This document shows positions 18,249 through 27,625 of a DNA stretch of 64,000 nt, piece by piece. The translations under genes were made by a program, and so were the position numbers. The stretch is from Acidobacteriota bacterium. GTDB lineage: Bacteria; Acidobacteriota; Terriglobia; Bryobacterales; Bryobacteraceae. The number at the start of each line of letters is the position of its first letter. The first letter of the stretch is position 1. A model generated the notes under the pieces. The model was not told the origin of the DNA, did no database searches, and saw nothing but the letters and a program-made list of their open reading frames with translations. The stretch is from the NCBI GenBank assembly GCA_025350695.1, contig JANXXI010000287.1, positions 1-64,000 on the forward strand, in the 5' to 3' direction.

Positions 18249-20241
18249 TTCTCTCCACGACGCCGACCACTTGAGTACGAGCGTATTCCAGACGAACTTT
18301 ACTTGGGATCAAGCAAACGATAGTGCCGGCAAGCATCACCCAGAAGCCGATCCAAATCCAAGTCACCAACGGGAACACGTAGGCTTGAATTACAGCCTTC
18401 TTCCCGTCAGCGGAAACATTGGCGAAGTTTAGATACAGATCTTCATTCAAGCGCCGAATAATAGCCACTTCATGGTAAGGCTCATTCTGCTTCTTGAACA
18501 CACGGCCTTCCGGTTCCAACAAGCCGTATTGTTTACCGTCAACTGTCGCTTCAATCAAAGCGCGGCGGAAGACGTAGTTGTCGTTCTCGCCGAAAGTTAT
18601 GTTCTTCATGGCCAACTGGTAGCGGCCTATGTTCATGGTTTGACCTTCGCCGATTTCTGAAGTCATGTTCAGATTGAAAGCTGCGCCAGAGAAGCCGACT
18701 ACGCAAATTACCACGCCCATATGGATGAGGTATCCACCATAACGGCGCGTGTTGCGATGCGTTAGCTCAACCATCGCGGGTAAAAAGCCAATGCCGTCTT
18801 TAGCCGCGATCGACCTTGAACCTTTGTAGAATTCCGAGCTAATCGTTAGCGTGACGAACATGCAAAGCGCGAACGAAATGAGCGCATATGGGTGGCGCAT
18901 ACCGGCCGCCATAAGGCCTGCCGCTACAATAAGGCCACCAAGAGCGGGAAACATAAAGGCGCGTTTCAGACTATCCCAAGTGCTACGCCGCCATGCGATT
19001 AACGGACCAACGCCGGTTAGGAACATCAGGAACAGGCCAATGGGAATATTGACGCGGTTGAAAAACGGAGCTGAGACACTGATCTTTTCCCCGGTCACAG
19101 CTTCGGAGATAACCGGGAACAATGTGCCCCAAAGGATGGCAAAGCAGCTGGCTAACAGAATCAGATTGTTGAATAGGAAGCTGGACTCGCGGCTGACAAC
19201 GCTTTCGAGCGGCACTTCCGATTTTAGGAATTCCAGCCGGTCGAGTATCAGCCAGGTGGTAATAACAATGCCTAACGCAAGGTAGGTGAGGAAGTATGGC
19301 CCCACGGGCGACTGCGCGAAAGCATGCACCGAACTGACGATGCCCGAACGCGTTAGGAACGTACCAAAGATGGAAAGGAAGAAAGTTGCCGAAACAAGAA
19401 CGATGTTCCAAACCTTCATCATGCCTTTCTTTTCCTGCATCATTACCGAGTGCAAAAAGGCAGTAGAAGTAAGCCACGGCAAAAAGCTGGCATTTTCAAC
19501 CGGATCCCAAATCCAGTAGCCGCCCCAACCAAGGACTGAATAAGACCAGCCCGCGCCAAGTGTGACGCCAGCGGTCTGGAAAAGCCAAGTGACGAGCGCC
19601 CAGCGGCGAGTGGTGTGGATCCAGTTGTCACCGGGTTGCTTTGTGATCAACGACGCCAGAGCAAAAGCGAAGGGTACGACGAACCCGACGTAGCCCATAT
19701 ATAGGATAGGCGGGTGAATCAACATCGTCCAATATTGAAGAAGTGGATTGAGCCCCTTGCCATCGGGCACCGCGGTGATGCCTCTGCCAACGGTAAGCAC
19801 TTCAAACGGATTGGCGGCGAAACAGATCAGCACCAAAAACAGGATTTGCGTGCTCATCAGGATGGCCGTCACATACGGCATGATCTGACGGTGTTTGTTG
19901 CGGTTGAGCAACAAAACCACGGCGGCATAGCTGGCCAGAATGAAGTTCCACAAAAGTAGTGAGCCAGCCTGCCCACCCCACCACGCGGCGAACTTGTAAT
20001 ACCACGGCATAGCCAAATTGGAGTACTGAGCGGCATAGACAAGTCGGAAATCTCCAGTGACCATGGCATTGACCAGAATTCCCGACGCCAGCGCAACGAG
20101 TCCCCAAACAACTAGGGCTGCCCGTTCGGCACTGCGTACAAGGAAAGCATTCTTTTTCCAAGCGCCGGTGAGCGAGGCAATGAACGAATAGGTCGCCAGA
20201 CAAAGCGCCAGCAATATGGATAGAGCGCCTAAATTCTCCAT
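18226..20241 (-). CDS. ccmF: Cytochrome c heme lyase CcmF
   Basis: A 671-residue polytopic membrane protein that transfers heme from CcmE to apocytochrome c. It carries the WWD motif WGGYWIWDPVENASFLPWL (about 239-257), the conserved MLIHPPILYMGYV with His176, and AFLHS with His264. A large periplasmic C-terminal domain and a last helix (VTWIWIGFWVMLAGTIVCLI) complete the usual plan. It starts 20 nt after ccmE and overlaps ccmH. Confidence 0.95.
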   Translation of the reverse strand: MENLGALSILLALCLATYSFIASLTGAWKKNAFLVRSAERAALVVWGLVALASGILVNAMVTGDFRLVYAAQYSNLAMPWYYKFAAWWGGQAGSLLLWNFILASYAAVVLLLNRNKHRQIMPYVTAILMSTQILFLVLICFAANPFEVLTVGRGITAVPDGKGLNPLLQYWTMLIHPPILYMGYVGFVVPFAFALASLITKQPGDNWIHTTRRWALVTWLFQTAGVTLGAGWSYSVLGWGGYWIWDPVENASFLPWLTSTAFLHSVMMQEKKGMMKVWNIVLVSATFFLSIFGTFLTRSGIVSSVHAFAQSPVGPYFLTYLALGIVITTWLILDRLEFLKSEVPLESVVSRESSFLFNNLILLASCFAILWGTLFPVISEAVTGEKISVSAPFFNRVNIPIGLFLMFLTGVGPLIAWRRSTWDSLKRAFMFPALGGLIVAAGLMAAGMRHPYALISFALCMFVTLTISSEFYKGSRSIAAKDGIGFLPAMVELTHRNTRRYGGYLIHMGVVICVVGFSGAAFNLNMTSEIGEGQTMNIGRYQLAMKNITFGENDNYVFRRALIEATVDGKQYGLLEPEGRVFKKQNEPYHEVAIIRRLNEDLYLNFANVSADGKKAVIQAYVFPLVTWIWIGFWVMLAGTIVCLIPSKVRLEYARTQVVGVVERNAVQVEK

Positions 20242-20261
20242 GAAATTCTCCTTTGGAGCGG

Positions 20262-20699
20262 TTACGACTTGTTTTCGAGCTTCTTCGGATCGATCCGCTG
20301 ATAGTTGCCGCCGGGCTTCACTTCATACTTAGATGCGCACTTCGCGGAAAGAGTGCTGGCATGTAATACGCCGTCGTTTTCCAGCTTGCCTTCGGCCAGG
20401 GCTTCGGCACCGTCTTTGAAGGTATCGGGAAGCGCGTCGGAGCCATTATAGAGAACGTTCAATTTACGTTCGTTCTGGGTGATGGTGAATTTCACTTCCG
20501 CGCCGTTGCGTTCGATTGATCCCGGCTGAATGAACCCACCAATTCGAAGCCGCTTGGTCTTCATTTTGGCGTCCATCTTTTCCACTTCTTCAAGGGTTTT
20601 GAAGTAGGACTGAGTCTCCTGAATTCCACCAACGGCGAGCCACGTTAAGGAGCCAATCACGATGGCGACCAAGCTGCCGAACTTAATGTAGTTATTCAT
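20262..20699 (-). CDS. ccmE: Heme chaperone CcmE, CxxxY type
   Basis: A 145-residue periplasmic heme chaperone with one N-terminal anchor (FGSLVAIVIGSLTWLAVGG) and an OB-fold domain (LRIGGFIQPGSI, FTITQNERKLNVLYNG). The ATG at 20699 has a GGAGG site 5 nt upstream; longer reading is unsupported. In most bacteria heme is bound covalently through His in HxxxY. Here the motif is C121-ASK-Y125, the Cys variant known from Desulfovibrio and archaea. It is the first gene of the ccm operon. Confidence 0.9.
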   Translation of the reverse strand: MNNYIKFGSLVAIVIGSLTWLAVGGIQETQSYFKTLEEVEKMDAKMKTKRLRIGGFIQPGSIERNGAEVKFTITQNERKLNVLYNGSDALPDTFKDGAEALAEGKLENDGVLHASTLSAKCASKYEVKPGGNYQRIDPKKLENKS

Positions 20700-20784
20700 A
20701 CGGCCTCCGTAACCTTCAGTATAGTCGAATGGTGTAAGCGATTTGTTAAAGAAGCTAAGGATTTTACCGGGCAGTTCAGGATCG

Positions 20785-21384
20785 TCATTGAGATGGCGAT
20801 TCTTTCGAATTGGGTTCGTTTCGCAGGCAGCAATTTTTAGATTTTCTACCCGAATGGCAGGGACAGAGCTGGTCGTGTCCAATGTTGGGTTCGGAACGTG
20901 TGGAGGGCTCGCAGCCGCGGGAAATGTATTTGGGTTCGTTTTTCAGGATTGGTTTTTGTTGGGGCGAGGCGGCCTGGGTGGCTCGTAATTCCTTGAGGGA
21001 TTTGTGGAAGGCACGTTCGGCGCGGGCGCGTGCGGCGGCGATGCGGTCGAAGGCTTTGTTTTCGGAAAGCAGGGGGTCGAACCCTTCGGCGGTGGCGAGA
21101 TCCGCTTCGAGGCGATTGGCTCGCTGGATGTTCCAGGCGGCTAGTACGAGTTGAGTGAACAGGGTTCGTTCGACTGGGGTGTGGGGGTTGAGTTCGTATT
21201 CGTAGGTGGTGGTGAGGGTTAGGAATTCCTGGTAGTCTTCGGCGGTGATCAGAACGGCTTGTTTGGCGTAAAGGCCGAGTTTTGTGGCGTTGGCGGATGA
21301 GCGGGCCTTGCCTTCGGGGGTGGTGGGGCCGGTGGAGAATTGGGTGTTGGTTTGATTGGCTTCGATTTGCGCGACGGATGACAT
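20785..21384 (-). CDS. Hypothetical protein with C-terminal SEC-C metal-binding motif
   Basis: A 199-residue soluble protein. The N-terminus (STGPTTPEGKARSSANATKLGL) belongs to a family abundant in acidobacteria, often in many copies. The helical middle is Ala/Glu/Arg rich, and CPCHSGRKSKNCC at the end is a SEC-C zinc motif as in SecA tails. An AAGGAG site precedes the ATG. The function is unknown. It lies 85 nt upstream of ccmE on the same strand. Confidence 0.7.
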   Translation of the reverse strand: MSSVAQIEANQTNTQFSTGPTTPEGKARSSANATKLGLYAKQAVLITAEDYQEFLTLTTTYEYELNPHTPVERTLFTQLVLAAWNIQRANRLEADLATAEGFDPLLSENKAFDRIAAARARAERAFHKSLKELRATQAASPQQKPILKNEPKYISRGCEPSTRSEPNIGHDQLCPCHSGRKSKNCCLRNEPNSKESPSQ

Positions 21385-21411
21385 TTGAGTTTGCTCCTTT
21401 TGAAATGGCGA

Positions 21412-21446
21412 AGGGCGGTGGCATTCCGTTGGAAAGCGCCCGCCCT
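21412..21446. repeat. REP-like nested palindrome
   Basis: AGGGCGG (21412-21418) pairs with CCGCCCT (21440-21446), and inside it TTCC-GTT-GGAA forms a second stem. The outer ends resemble those of the element at 17276-17319. It lies just upstream of the SEC-C gene. Confidence 0.55.
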
Positions 21447-21786
21447 ACGATTCAACTGTGGCATGGGGATGCAAGGCTTTTGTCTCGGGCTGGGGCGCAG
21501 GTGCTTGATTTTGCTTGGATAAGAGGAATTGCAATTGACAGTGATGGAAAAAATAACATCCCAGGAGTCGCTTGATTTGGCCAAACGCATTTTCTCGTTA
21601 TGGATAACAGCTAACTTCAACAACTAACTGAGGCCTATGTGGTCAAATTGGTAGCCGTTCGAGGTGAGTCTTGCCAAATCATCAGCGCTTACTAAAGATC
21701 CGGGAAGCCCGCAGTGGCTAGTTGAGAAGATTGATCCGACACTTCCGCGGTTTGGGCTTCATGGCGACAATAGCAGCCGTTCGCTC

Positions 21787-21903
21787 TTACTTTAAATCCA
21801 GAATCCTCACTAGGTCGCGAATCACCGTCCCACGGGCAACTGCCAATTGCCCGTGGCTGGGCGAAACGGCGAACCCACGAATATCTACATTGTCCGAGAT
21901 TCC
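21787..21903 (-). pseudogene. C-terminal remnant of a beta-propeller (protein kinase-type) gene
   Basis: The minus strand encodes DNVDIRGFAVSPSHGQLAVA, then RGTVIRDLVRILDLK and a stop. This is the usual last blade of acidobacterial TolB-propeller/serine-threonine kinase proteins (VSPDG, LAVARGT, RDVV). Nothing upstream continues the protein, so it is an isolated relic. Confidence 0.5.
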
Positions 21904-21944
21904 CAATTGAAGAAGAAGAACGTCTTGTCCTTGCCATTATAAAA
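21885..21944 (-). pseudogene. Short remnant of an Oar-like TonB-dependent receptor gene
   Basis: The minus strand encodes FYNGKDKTFFFFNWES followed by a stop. This matches the conserved segment after the plug domain in Oar-like receptors. It is joined, with overlap in another frame, to the propeller remnant, so two unrelated genes were fused by deletion here. Confidence 0.45.
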
Positions 21945-22118
21945 ACTGATTGCGGTTCAAGCGTGCATTGGCCAGGATGTGGAAACCCGTTACCGACGCT
22001 ATTTCCGACAACCCGAACACGAACATACACCTTGCTATTTGTCCGGCGAACTCCAGCGTGACGACAGGTGCGTGTTTGGGCGTTATCAAAGAAACCCGAG
22101 TTCGTTTATCTCCTAAAC
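21945..22118. other. Rest of the decayed region upstream of rpsO
   Basis: Together with 21447-21786 this stretch holds no intact gene. Frames are broken and nothing was recognised beyond the two remnants listed. No tRNA is complete here. Confidence 0.5.
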
Positions 22119-22147
22119 TTGCTACTGGGCTAGTATGTTGCTATCCT
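22119..22147 (+). promoter_or_regulatory. Probable promoter of rpsO-pnp
   Basis: TTGCTA (22119-22124) and TATCCT (22142-22147) are 17 nt apart, and the message would start about 45 nt before rpsO. Both boxes match consensus at four of six bases. Confidence 0.4.
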
Positions 22148-22198
22148 GTAATAGTAAAAAAACGATTAAGGTAAGACTGAAGGAGTATCGACTCGAGC

Positions 22199-22468
22199 AT
22201 GGCACTGGCGACAGATTCAAAGCAAGAAGTAATTCAGCAGTACAAGATCCACAAGAACGATTGTGGTTCGCCAGAGGTGCAGGTGGCCGTCCTCAGCCAG
22301 AAGATTCTTCAACTGCAGGACCATTTCAAGGCCCACAGCAAGGACCATAGCTCCAAAAGGGGATTGCTAACCATGGTGGCCCGTCGCCGCCGTTTGCTCG
22401 ACTATCTAAAGAGCCGCACCCCTGCACGCTACAAAACCCTGATAACAAGCCTGGGAATTCGCCGGTAA
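22199..22468 (+). CDS. rpsO: Ribosomal protein S15
   Basis: An 89-residue small-subunit protein that binds 16S rRNA early in assembly. It has the full S15 signature: [34 protein letters not shown] and [10 protein letters not shown]. An AGGAG site lies 13 nt before the ATG. It is followed after 72 nt by pnp, the classical rpsO-pnp pairing. Confidence 0.98.
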   Translation: MALATDSKQEVIQQYKIHKNDCGSPEVQVAVLSQKILQLQDHFKAHSKDHSSKRGLLTMVARRRRLLDYLKSRTPARYKTLITSLGIRR

Positions 22469-22540
22469 GCAGCAGCAAGCTTCTAGTTGTAAAAAACTCC
22501 GCGTCGCCTTGATCCCTTATAAGGAAGGTTCAAGGATCGA

Positions 22541-24664
22541 ATGCATTCCGTTGAAATTGATGTATTTGGTGTCCCAGTCACCATTGAAACTGGTAAATTA
22601 GCCAAGCAAGCCAATGGTTCGGTGGTTGTAAAAGCCGGCGAATCGGTCGTATTGGTATCTGCTTGCGCAAACACGAAGCCCAAGGAAAACGCGGATTTTT
22701 TTCCGCTGACCGTTGATTACCGCGAATATACTTATTCCGCCGGTCGTTACCCCGGTGGATTCATTAAGCGCGAAGGGCGCCCCTCCGAAAAGGAAGTTCT
22801 CACTAGCCGGCTAATTGACCGGCCTATTCGTCCCTTATTCCCTGAAGGATTTTCGCATGAGACGCAGGTGATTGCCATGGTGCTTTCAGCTGACCCCCTG
22901 GGCGACCCCAGTCCGCTGGCCATTATCGGCACTGCGGCGGCTCTTGCTATTTCCGACATACCGTTCCATCACTTGTTGGCTGGAATGCGAGTCGCTAAGC
23001 TCAAGGGCGAATACATCGCATTCCCCACCTACCCGCAAGCCAAAGAAGCCACGTTGGTCATCACTGTGGCCGGCACCGAAAATGGCATTGTGATGGTGGA
23101 AGCTGCGGCGCAACACGCCTCGGAAGCAGACGTGGTGGAAGCCATCGATTTCGGACACACCTGCTGCAAGAAAGTTATTGCGGGCATCAAGGAATTAGTC
23201 GCCAAGTGCGGAAAGACGAAGTGGGTTTACACGCCCGCTCCCATTGACGCGGTTTTGGCTTCGAAGATTGAGGCTTTGGTTGGCGCTGATCTCAAGGATG
23301 CGCTCAACACTGAGAAGTATCCCAAGCTTGAGAGCTACGCCAAGGTTTCCGCCTGTAAAGACAAAGTAAAAGCCGCCGCCACTGAAATGTACCCTCTAGA
23401 GCCGGCAAAGGTGAAGGAAGCCACTAAGCTTTTGGACGCTTTGAAGGAAAAAATCTTCAGAGAGGAAATGCTCAGCGCCAAACGCCGGCCAGACGGCCGC
23501 AAGTTCGATCAAATCCGCAAAATCACCTGTGAAGTGGGCTTCCTGCCCCGCACGCACGGTTCGGCCTTGTTCACCCGCGGTGAAACGCAGGCGCTGGTTA
23601 CCACCACGCTTGGCACCAAAGACGACGAACAGCGCATTGAGCTGCTTGACCCGACCGAAACGTCGAAACGCTTCATGCTGCACTACAATTTCCCACCCTT
23701 CTCGGTGGGCGAAGTAGGCTTCATGCGCGGCGCTGGACGGCGCGAAATCGGCCACGGTATCCTGGGTGAACGTTCGCTTTCCGCTGTTGTCCCGAGCGAA
23801 AAAGAATTTCCCTACACGGTCAGGATCGTGTCGGACATTCTGGAATCGAACGGTTCGAGTTCCATGGCTTCGATCTGCGGCGGCACCTTATCCATGATGG
23901 ATGCCGGTGTTCCGATTAAGCAGCCGATTGCCGGCATTGCGATGGGTTTGGTGAAAGAGGGCGATAACCACGCCATCCTAACCGACATCGCAGGCGCCGA
24001 AGATCATTACGGCGATATGGACTTCAAGGTTGCAGGATCGAAAGATGGCATCACTGGCCTGCAGATGGACATTAAGGTCCCCAACGTCACAAGCGGATTG
24101 ATGAAGGAAGCTCTGGAGCAGGCGCGACGCGCTCGTTTGGAGATTCTGGACATTATGAACGCAACGTTGAGCGAATCGCGTAAGGAACTGTCTGCTTATG
24201 CGCCGCGTATCTTCACCTTGTCTATCCCGACGGATAAGATTCGTGAACTGATCGGCCCTGGCGGCAAGATAATTCGCGGTATCGTGGAAGCAACCGGAGT
24301 TAAGATCGACGTTGCCGACGACGGCACAGTGAATATTTACGCCATTGATGGAGATAGCGCCAAGAAGGCTATCCAAATGGTGACCGATATTTGCGCCGTG
24401 GCCGAGCCGGGCAAGACCTACCTGGGCAAAGTGGTCCGCATTGTGGACTTCGGCGCTTTTGTGGAAATCTTCCCTGGAACCGATGGCTTGCTGCACATCA
24501 GCGAAATCTCCGAAGCGCGCGTGAAGAACGTGCGGGACGAGTTGAACGAAGGCGACCAGATTATGGTGAAGGTGCTGGCGCTAGAAGGGAACAAGATCAA
24601 GCTGAGCCGCAAAGCGGTTTTGAAAGAACAGCGCGATAAGATGAAGAAGACGGACGACGAGTAA
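22541..24664 (+). CDS. pnp: Polyribonucleotide nucleotidyltransferase (PNPase)
   Basis: A 707-residue phosphorolytic 3'-5' exoribonuclease. It has two RNase PH-like domains (first around GRYPGGFIKREGRPSE; second with FMLHYNFPPFSVGE and GHGILGERSL), a KH domain (IRELIGPGGKIIRGI, about 560-620) and an S1 domain (GKVVRIVDFGAFVEIFPGTD) at the C-terminus. An AAGGTT/AAGGA ribosome region precedes the ATG. Confidence 0.98.
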   Translation: MHSVEIDVFGVPVTIETGKLAKQANGSVVVKAGESVVLVSACANTKPKENADFFPLTVDYREYTYSAGRYPGGFIKREGRPSEKEVLTSRLIDRPIRPLFPEGFSHETQVIAMVLSADPLGDPSPLAIIGTAAALAISDIPFHHLLAGMRVAKLKGEYIAFPTYPQAKEATLVITVAGTENGIVMVEAAAQHASEADVVEAIDFGHTCCKKVIAGIKELVAKCGKTKWVYTPAPIDAVLASKIEALVGADLKDALNTEKYPKLESYAKVSACKDKVKAAATEMYPLEPAKVKEATKLLDALKEKIFREEMLSAKRRPDGRKFDQIRKITCEVGFLPRTHGSALFTRGETQALVTTTLGTKDDEQRIELLDPTETSKRFMLHYNFPPFSVGEVGFMRGAGRREIGHGILGERSLSAVVPSEKEFPYTVRIVSDILESNGSSSMASICGGTLSMMDAGVPIKQPIAGIAMGLVKEGDNHAILTDIAGAEDHYGDMDFKVAGSKDGITGLQMDIKVPNVTSGLMKEALEQARRARLEILDIMNATLSESRKELSAYAPRIFTLSIPTDKIRELIGPGGKIIRGIVEATGVKIDVADDGTVNIYAIDGDSAKKAIQMVTDICAVAEPGKTYLGKVVRIVDFGAFVEIFPGTDGLLHISEISEARVKNVRDELNEGDQIMVKVLALEGNKIKLSRKAVLKEQRDKMKKTDDE

Positions 24665-24697
24665 GTTCGCCAGGCAACCGACAAACAAAGAGAGTAT

Positions 24698-24717
24698 AGG
24701 GCCCCAACCGGGGCTCT
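24698..24717 (+). terminator. Probable intrinsic terminator after pnp
   Basis: AGGGCCCC and GGGGCTCT form an 8-bp GC-rich stem with an AACC loop, followed by TGCTATTT. The T tract is short. No other signal was seen up to the convergent response regulator at 24898. Confidence 0.6.
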
Positions 24718-24897
24718 TGCTATTTCGAATGGAATTTAATCACGTGCTCCCTACCATGGATGCGAGCCGTGCGACGACGTGTTTCAACGACTTCGATTGA
24801 CCATTTTAACCAAACAGGAAGCAAGACACACACCAGAGCGCTCGGGAGGGAAACAAAATCGCACTTCCCGTCTAATAGTCCGAGAGGTATCAAACCT

Positions 24898-25626
24898 TTA
24901 ATGCGTTTCTGAACTTGTTTCTTTACGCAGCTTCTGGACCAGCCGATAACCCACGCCACGTACTGTTTGCAAATACTGGGGTTCTTGCGGATCGTCCTCT
25001 AAATAGCGCCGCAGGCGGACAATGAAGTTATCAATGGCCCTGGTGTCAGTATCCTGCCGGACGCCCCATACGGATTCCAAAATCTGCTTGCGGCTAACCG
25101 CCTGTCCTTCGTGGCGCACCAAGAACTGAAGTAGATTTGCTTCCATCAAAGTCAGCATCGACTTCTTTTCACCCGTAATGATTTGCTGTGACTCGAAATC
25201 AATTTTCTTCCCATTGACTTCAACCGGCTCAGCGGACTTAGCCCCTACCTCAGCCCAGCGGGAGCGGCGCAATAATCCATTGACTCGCGCCTGTAAAATC
25301 TTCAACTCAAATGGCTTGGCCAGGTAATCATCAGCGCCCGCTTCAAAACCTTCAAGGACATCGTCCTCGCGGCTGCGGGCGGTCAACATCAGAATTGGAA
25401 TGTAACACCCGCCGGCACGCAACTCACGCGCCGCGGTGAAGCCATCTTTGCCGGGAAGCATGACGTCCAAAAGAAGCGCGTCGAATTTCTCTTTGTCGAC
25501 CAGCAGTAGCTTCAAGGCTTCTTCGGCTTTGTCGGTGACAGATACGTCGAAACCGTCTGCTTCGAGGTTAAAGCGCAAACCCTCGGCCAGATGCTTTTCA
25601 TCTTCGACAATCAGAATACGGCTCAT
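24898..25626 (-). CDS. OmpR-family response regulator
   Basis: A 242-residue regulator. The receiver domain (1-120) has the acidic pair VEDE, phosphoacceptor Asp54 in LLLDVMLPG, the Thr of LMLTARS and the Lys of LAKPF. The winged-helix output domain (about 140-232) ends RAIDNFIVRLRRYLEDD, YLQTVRGVGYRLV. Its start overlaps the histidine kinase stop by 4 nt. Target genes are unknown. Confidence 0.95.
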   Translation of the reverse strand: MSRILIVEDEKHLAEGLRFNLEADGFDVSVTDKAEEALKLLLVDKEKFDALLLDVMLPGKDGFTAARELRAGGCYIPILMLTARSREDDVLEGFEAGADDYLAKPFELKILQARVNGLLRRSRWAEVGAKSAEPVEVNGKKIDFESQQIITGEKKSMLTLMEANLLQFLVRHEGQAVSRKQILESVWGVRQDTDTRAIDNFIVRLRRYLEDDPQEPQYLQTVRGVGYRLVQKLRKETSSETH

Positions 25627-26570
25627 TTGACAGGCAGCTCCAAAGTGAACATGGAGCCCCGGCCCGCTCCTTCACTTTCAGCATACACGCGGCCGCCATG
25701 CTTTTTCGCCACCGATTGCACGATGAACAAGCCAAGCCCGGTGCCTTTGACCCGCGTCGCCACGACGCCGGGAATACGGTAGAAGCGTTTGAAAATATGC
25801 TTCAATTCCGATGGCTCAATCCCCACGCCTTGATCCCGTACACGCACGGCGATATGCCGTTCACTGGGTCGCGCCAACTCAAGAAGGACCCGCACCTGAT
25901 TGCCTGAATATTTGATCGCATTGTCGAGCAAGTTGCTTACCGCCGCCTTCAGTTCGTCAATGTCTCCAATGACGGTGGTGGATTCACCCGACGGGCACTT
26001 CTGCGCGTAGTTCAGGCACTCCGGCCCAAGGTGGTGACGGGTACGGGCAAGCGCCAGGCATTCCTGAGAAAGAACTGCAAGGTCAATACGGGATGCGTTC
26101 AACTTTGCCCCGAGTTTGGCGGCGCTACCGGCGCGCAAAACCTGCTCGATGGTGCCGTGCAAGCGCTCGGTATCGTCCAGCATGATCTGATAAAACTCTT
26201 TGCGCTTGCCATCGTCCACTTGCCTCGATTGCAAGGTTTCGAGGTACAGCCGAATAGAAGCAACGGGCGTCTTCAACTCATGGGTCATGGAATTGAGAAA
26301 AGCGTCGTGCTGTTCATTGCGCCGCATCTCGCGTACTAGAAAGATGGTGTTCAAAGCCACACCGGCGATTAACAGGATAAAGAAGATGGCGCCAAGGACC
26401 AGCATCACACCGGTGCGCCAATTGTCGACGAACCAGCCGATGTTGAGGAAAATAGCCATCAACACCAGGCAAATGCCCAGTGCGCCGATCAGGAATGTAG
26501 GACGTTTGCTTGTTGTACCGACCATGTACGGTATTCGCTGGCCGAGCCAACCAATACTTAATTCTGGCAC
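25623..26570 (-). CDS. Membrane sensor histidine kinase
   Basis: A 315-residue kinase partnered with the downstream regulator. Two transmembrane helices (about 25-50 and 55-80) flank only a short loop, so there is no sizeable periplasmic sensor domain. The H box is FLNSMTHELKTP (His97), followed by the N box NLLDNAIKYSG, RVRDQGVGIEP and KGTGLGLFIV. I chose the GTG at 26570 because AGGGAA lies 6 nt upstream; an ATG at 26525 and a TTG at 26606 are alternatives. The signal is unknown. Confidence 0.9.
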   Translation of the reverse strand: MPELSIGWLGQRIPYMVGTTSKRPTFLIGALGICLVLMAIFLNIGWFVDNWRTGVMLVLGAIFFILLIAGVALNTIFLVREMRRNEQHDAFLNSMTHELKTPVASIRLYLETLQSRQVDDGKRKEFYQIMLDDTERLHGTIEQVLRAGSAAKLGAKLNASRIDLAVLSQECLALARTRHHLGPECLNYAQKCPSGESTTVIGDIDELKAAVSNLLDNAIKYSGNQVRVLLELARPSERHIAVRVRDQGVGIEPSELKHIFKRFYRIPGVVATRVKGTGLGLFIVQSVAKKHGGRVYAESEGAGRGSMFTLELPVK

Positions 26571-26627
26571 GATTCGTTCCCTAACTGAAAAAGGTGAGAC
26601 GGGCAAAACGGATCCGCCTTTCGACTG

Positions 26628-27488
26628 CTAAGCCGCTTCGCGTTCGGCCATTGGCGCGTCGACGCGAGGATAGCGCACTCGAGTGGCGATTCCGAGTTTT
26701 TCCATCAACTGGATGTGGAGCCAGCTGATGTCCAGTTCATACCACTTGAGCCCATGGCGCGCCGAAGCCGGCAGCGCATGATGATTGTTGTGCCAACCCT
26801 CACCGAAGGTCAGCAAAGCGACCCACCAGTTATTGCGCGAGTCATCGGTAGTATCAAAACGGCGGCTGCCCCAAAGATGCGTGGCTGAGTTCACAAGCCA
26901 GGTGGCATGGAGTCCGGCAACGACGCGGAGGGGACCAGCCCAAAGAAACATCGGCCAACCACCTATAAGGAAAAGTATGATGCCGGAAATGGTGAGTGGC
27001 AGCCAATGCCAATTGGTGAGCCAAACGTAGAACGGATCTTTAGCAAGATCGGGAGCAAATCGGCTCATCGCCGCGGCATCGTCATGCTTCGATTCCCCGG
27101 AAACAATCCAACCCATGTGCGACCACCAGACCCCGTCGCGAGGGGAATGCGGATCGCCGTGTCTGTCCGATTTCTGATGATGAACGCGGTGCGTGGCCAC
27201 CCAGAAAATGGGGCCACCTTCAAGGGTCATGCTGCCGCAAAGTGCAAAGAAATGCTCCAGCCACTTGGGGGCAACATACGAGCGATGAGTATGTAGGCGA
27301 TGGTAACCAAGCCCGATGCCCCAGCAGATACAGCAATAGTACAGGATGAAGGCAGTTACTACCGCTTGCGTGGTGATATTGAAGAACGCGGCAACTGCGC
27401 CTACGTGCAGGGCGGCCAACACGATGATGTTGACCCAATTAGGCTTACGATCCTGGAAATTGATTTCGACGACTGTGGGATTGCTCAT
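26628..27488 (-). CDS. Acyl-CoA/fatty acid desaturase
   Basis: A 286-residue membrane di-iron desaturase of the delta-9 type. The three histidine boxes are present: HRLHTH (63-68), HRVHH (100-104) and HNNHH in the GEGWHNNHHALP block. Four transmembrane segments are visible. It introduces a double bond into membrane fatty acids. It lies upstream of the two-component genes on the same strand (57 nt from the kinase start), so co-transcription and a membrane-related signal are possible. Confidence 0.93.
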   Translation of the reverse strand: MSNPTVVEINFQDRKPNWVNIIVLAALHVGAVAAFFNITTQAVVTAFILYYCCICWGIGLGYHRLHTHRSYVAPKWLEHFFALCGSMTLEGGPIFWVATHRVHHQKSDRHGDPHSPRDGVWWSHMGWIVSGESKHDDAAAMSRFAPDLAKDPFYVWLTNWHWLPLTISGIILFLIGGWPMFLWAGPLRVVAGLHATWLVNSATHLWGSRRFDTTDDSRNNWWVALLTFGEGWHNNHHALPASARHGLKWYELDISWLHIQLMEKLGIATRVRYPRVDAPMAEREAA

Positions 27489-27625
27489 CTGGCGGAAGAC
27501 GAATCTCCTACTGTCAGACTAACAGCGGTAAGTCAAGGGGGTTGTAATAGTTGTGTAATTCCCCGATTCTTTTAGCGAGCCAGACTTGCGCAATCACAGA
27601 TCCGCCTCTGCACCGGGATGCGCGC

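Noticed and set aside
21640-21715. Possible tRNA: a D-arm-like GGTCAAATTGGTAGCC followed by a GTTCGA stretch
   Set aside because: The anticodon arm is missing and no acceptor stem can be paired, so at most it is a degenerate fragment.
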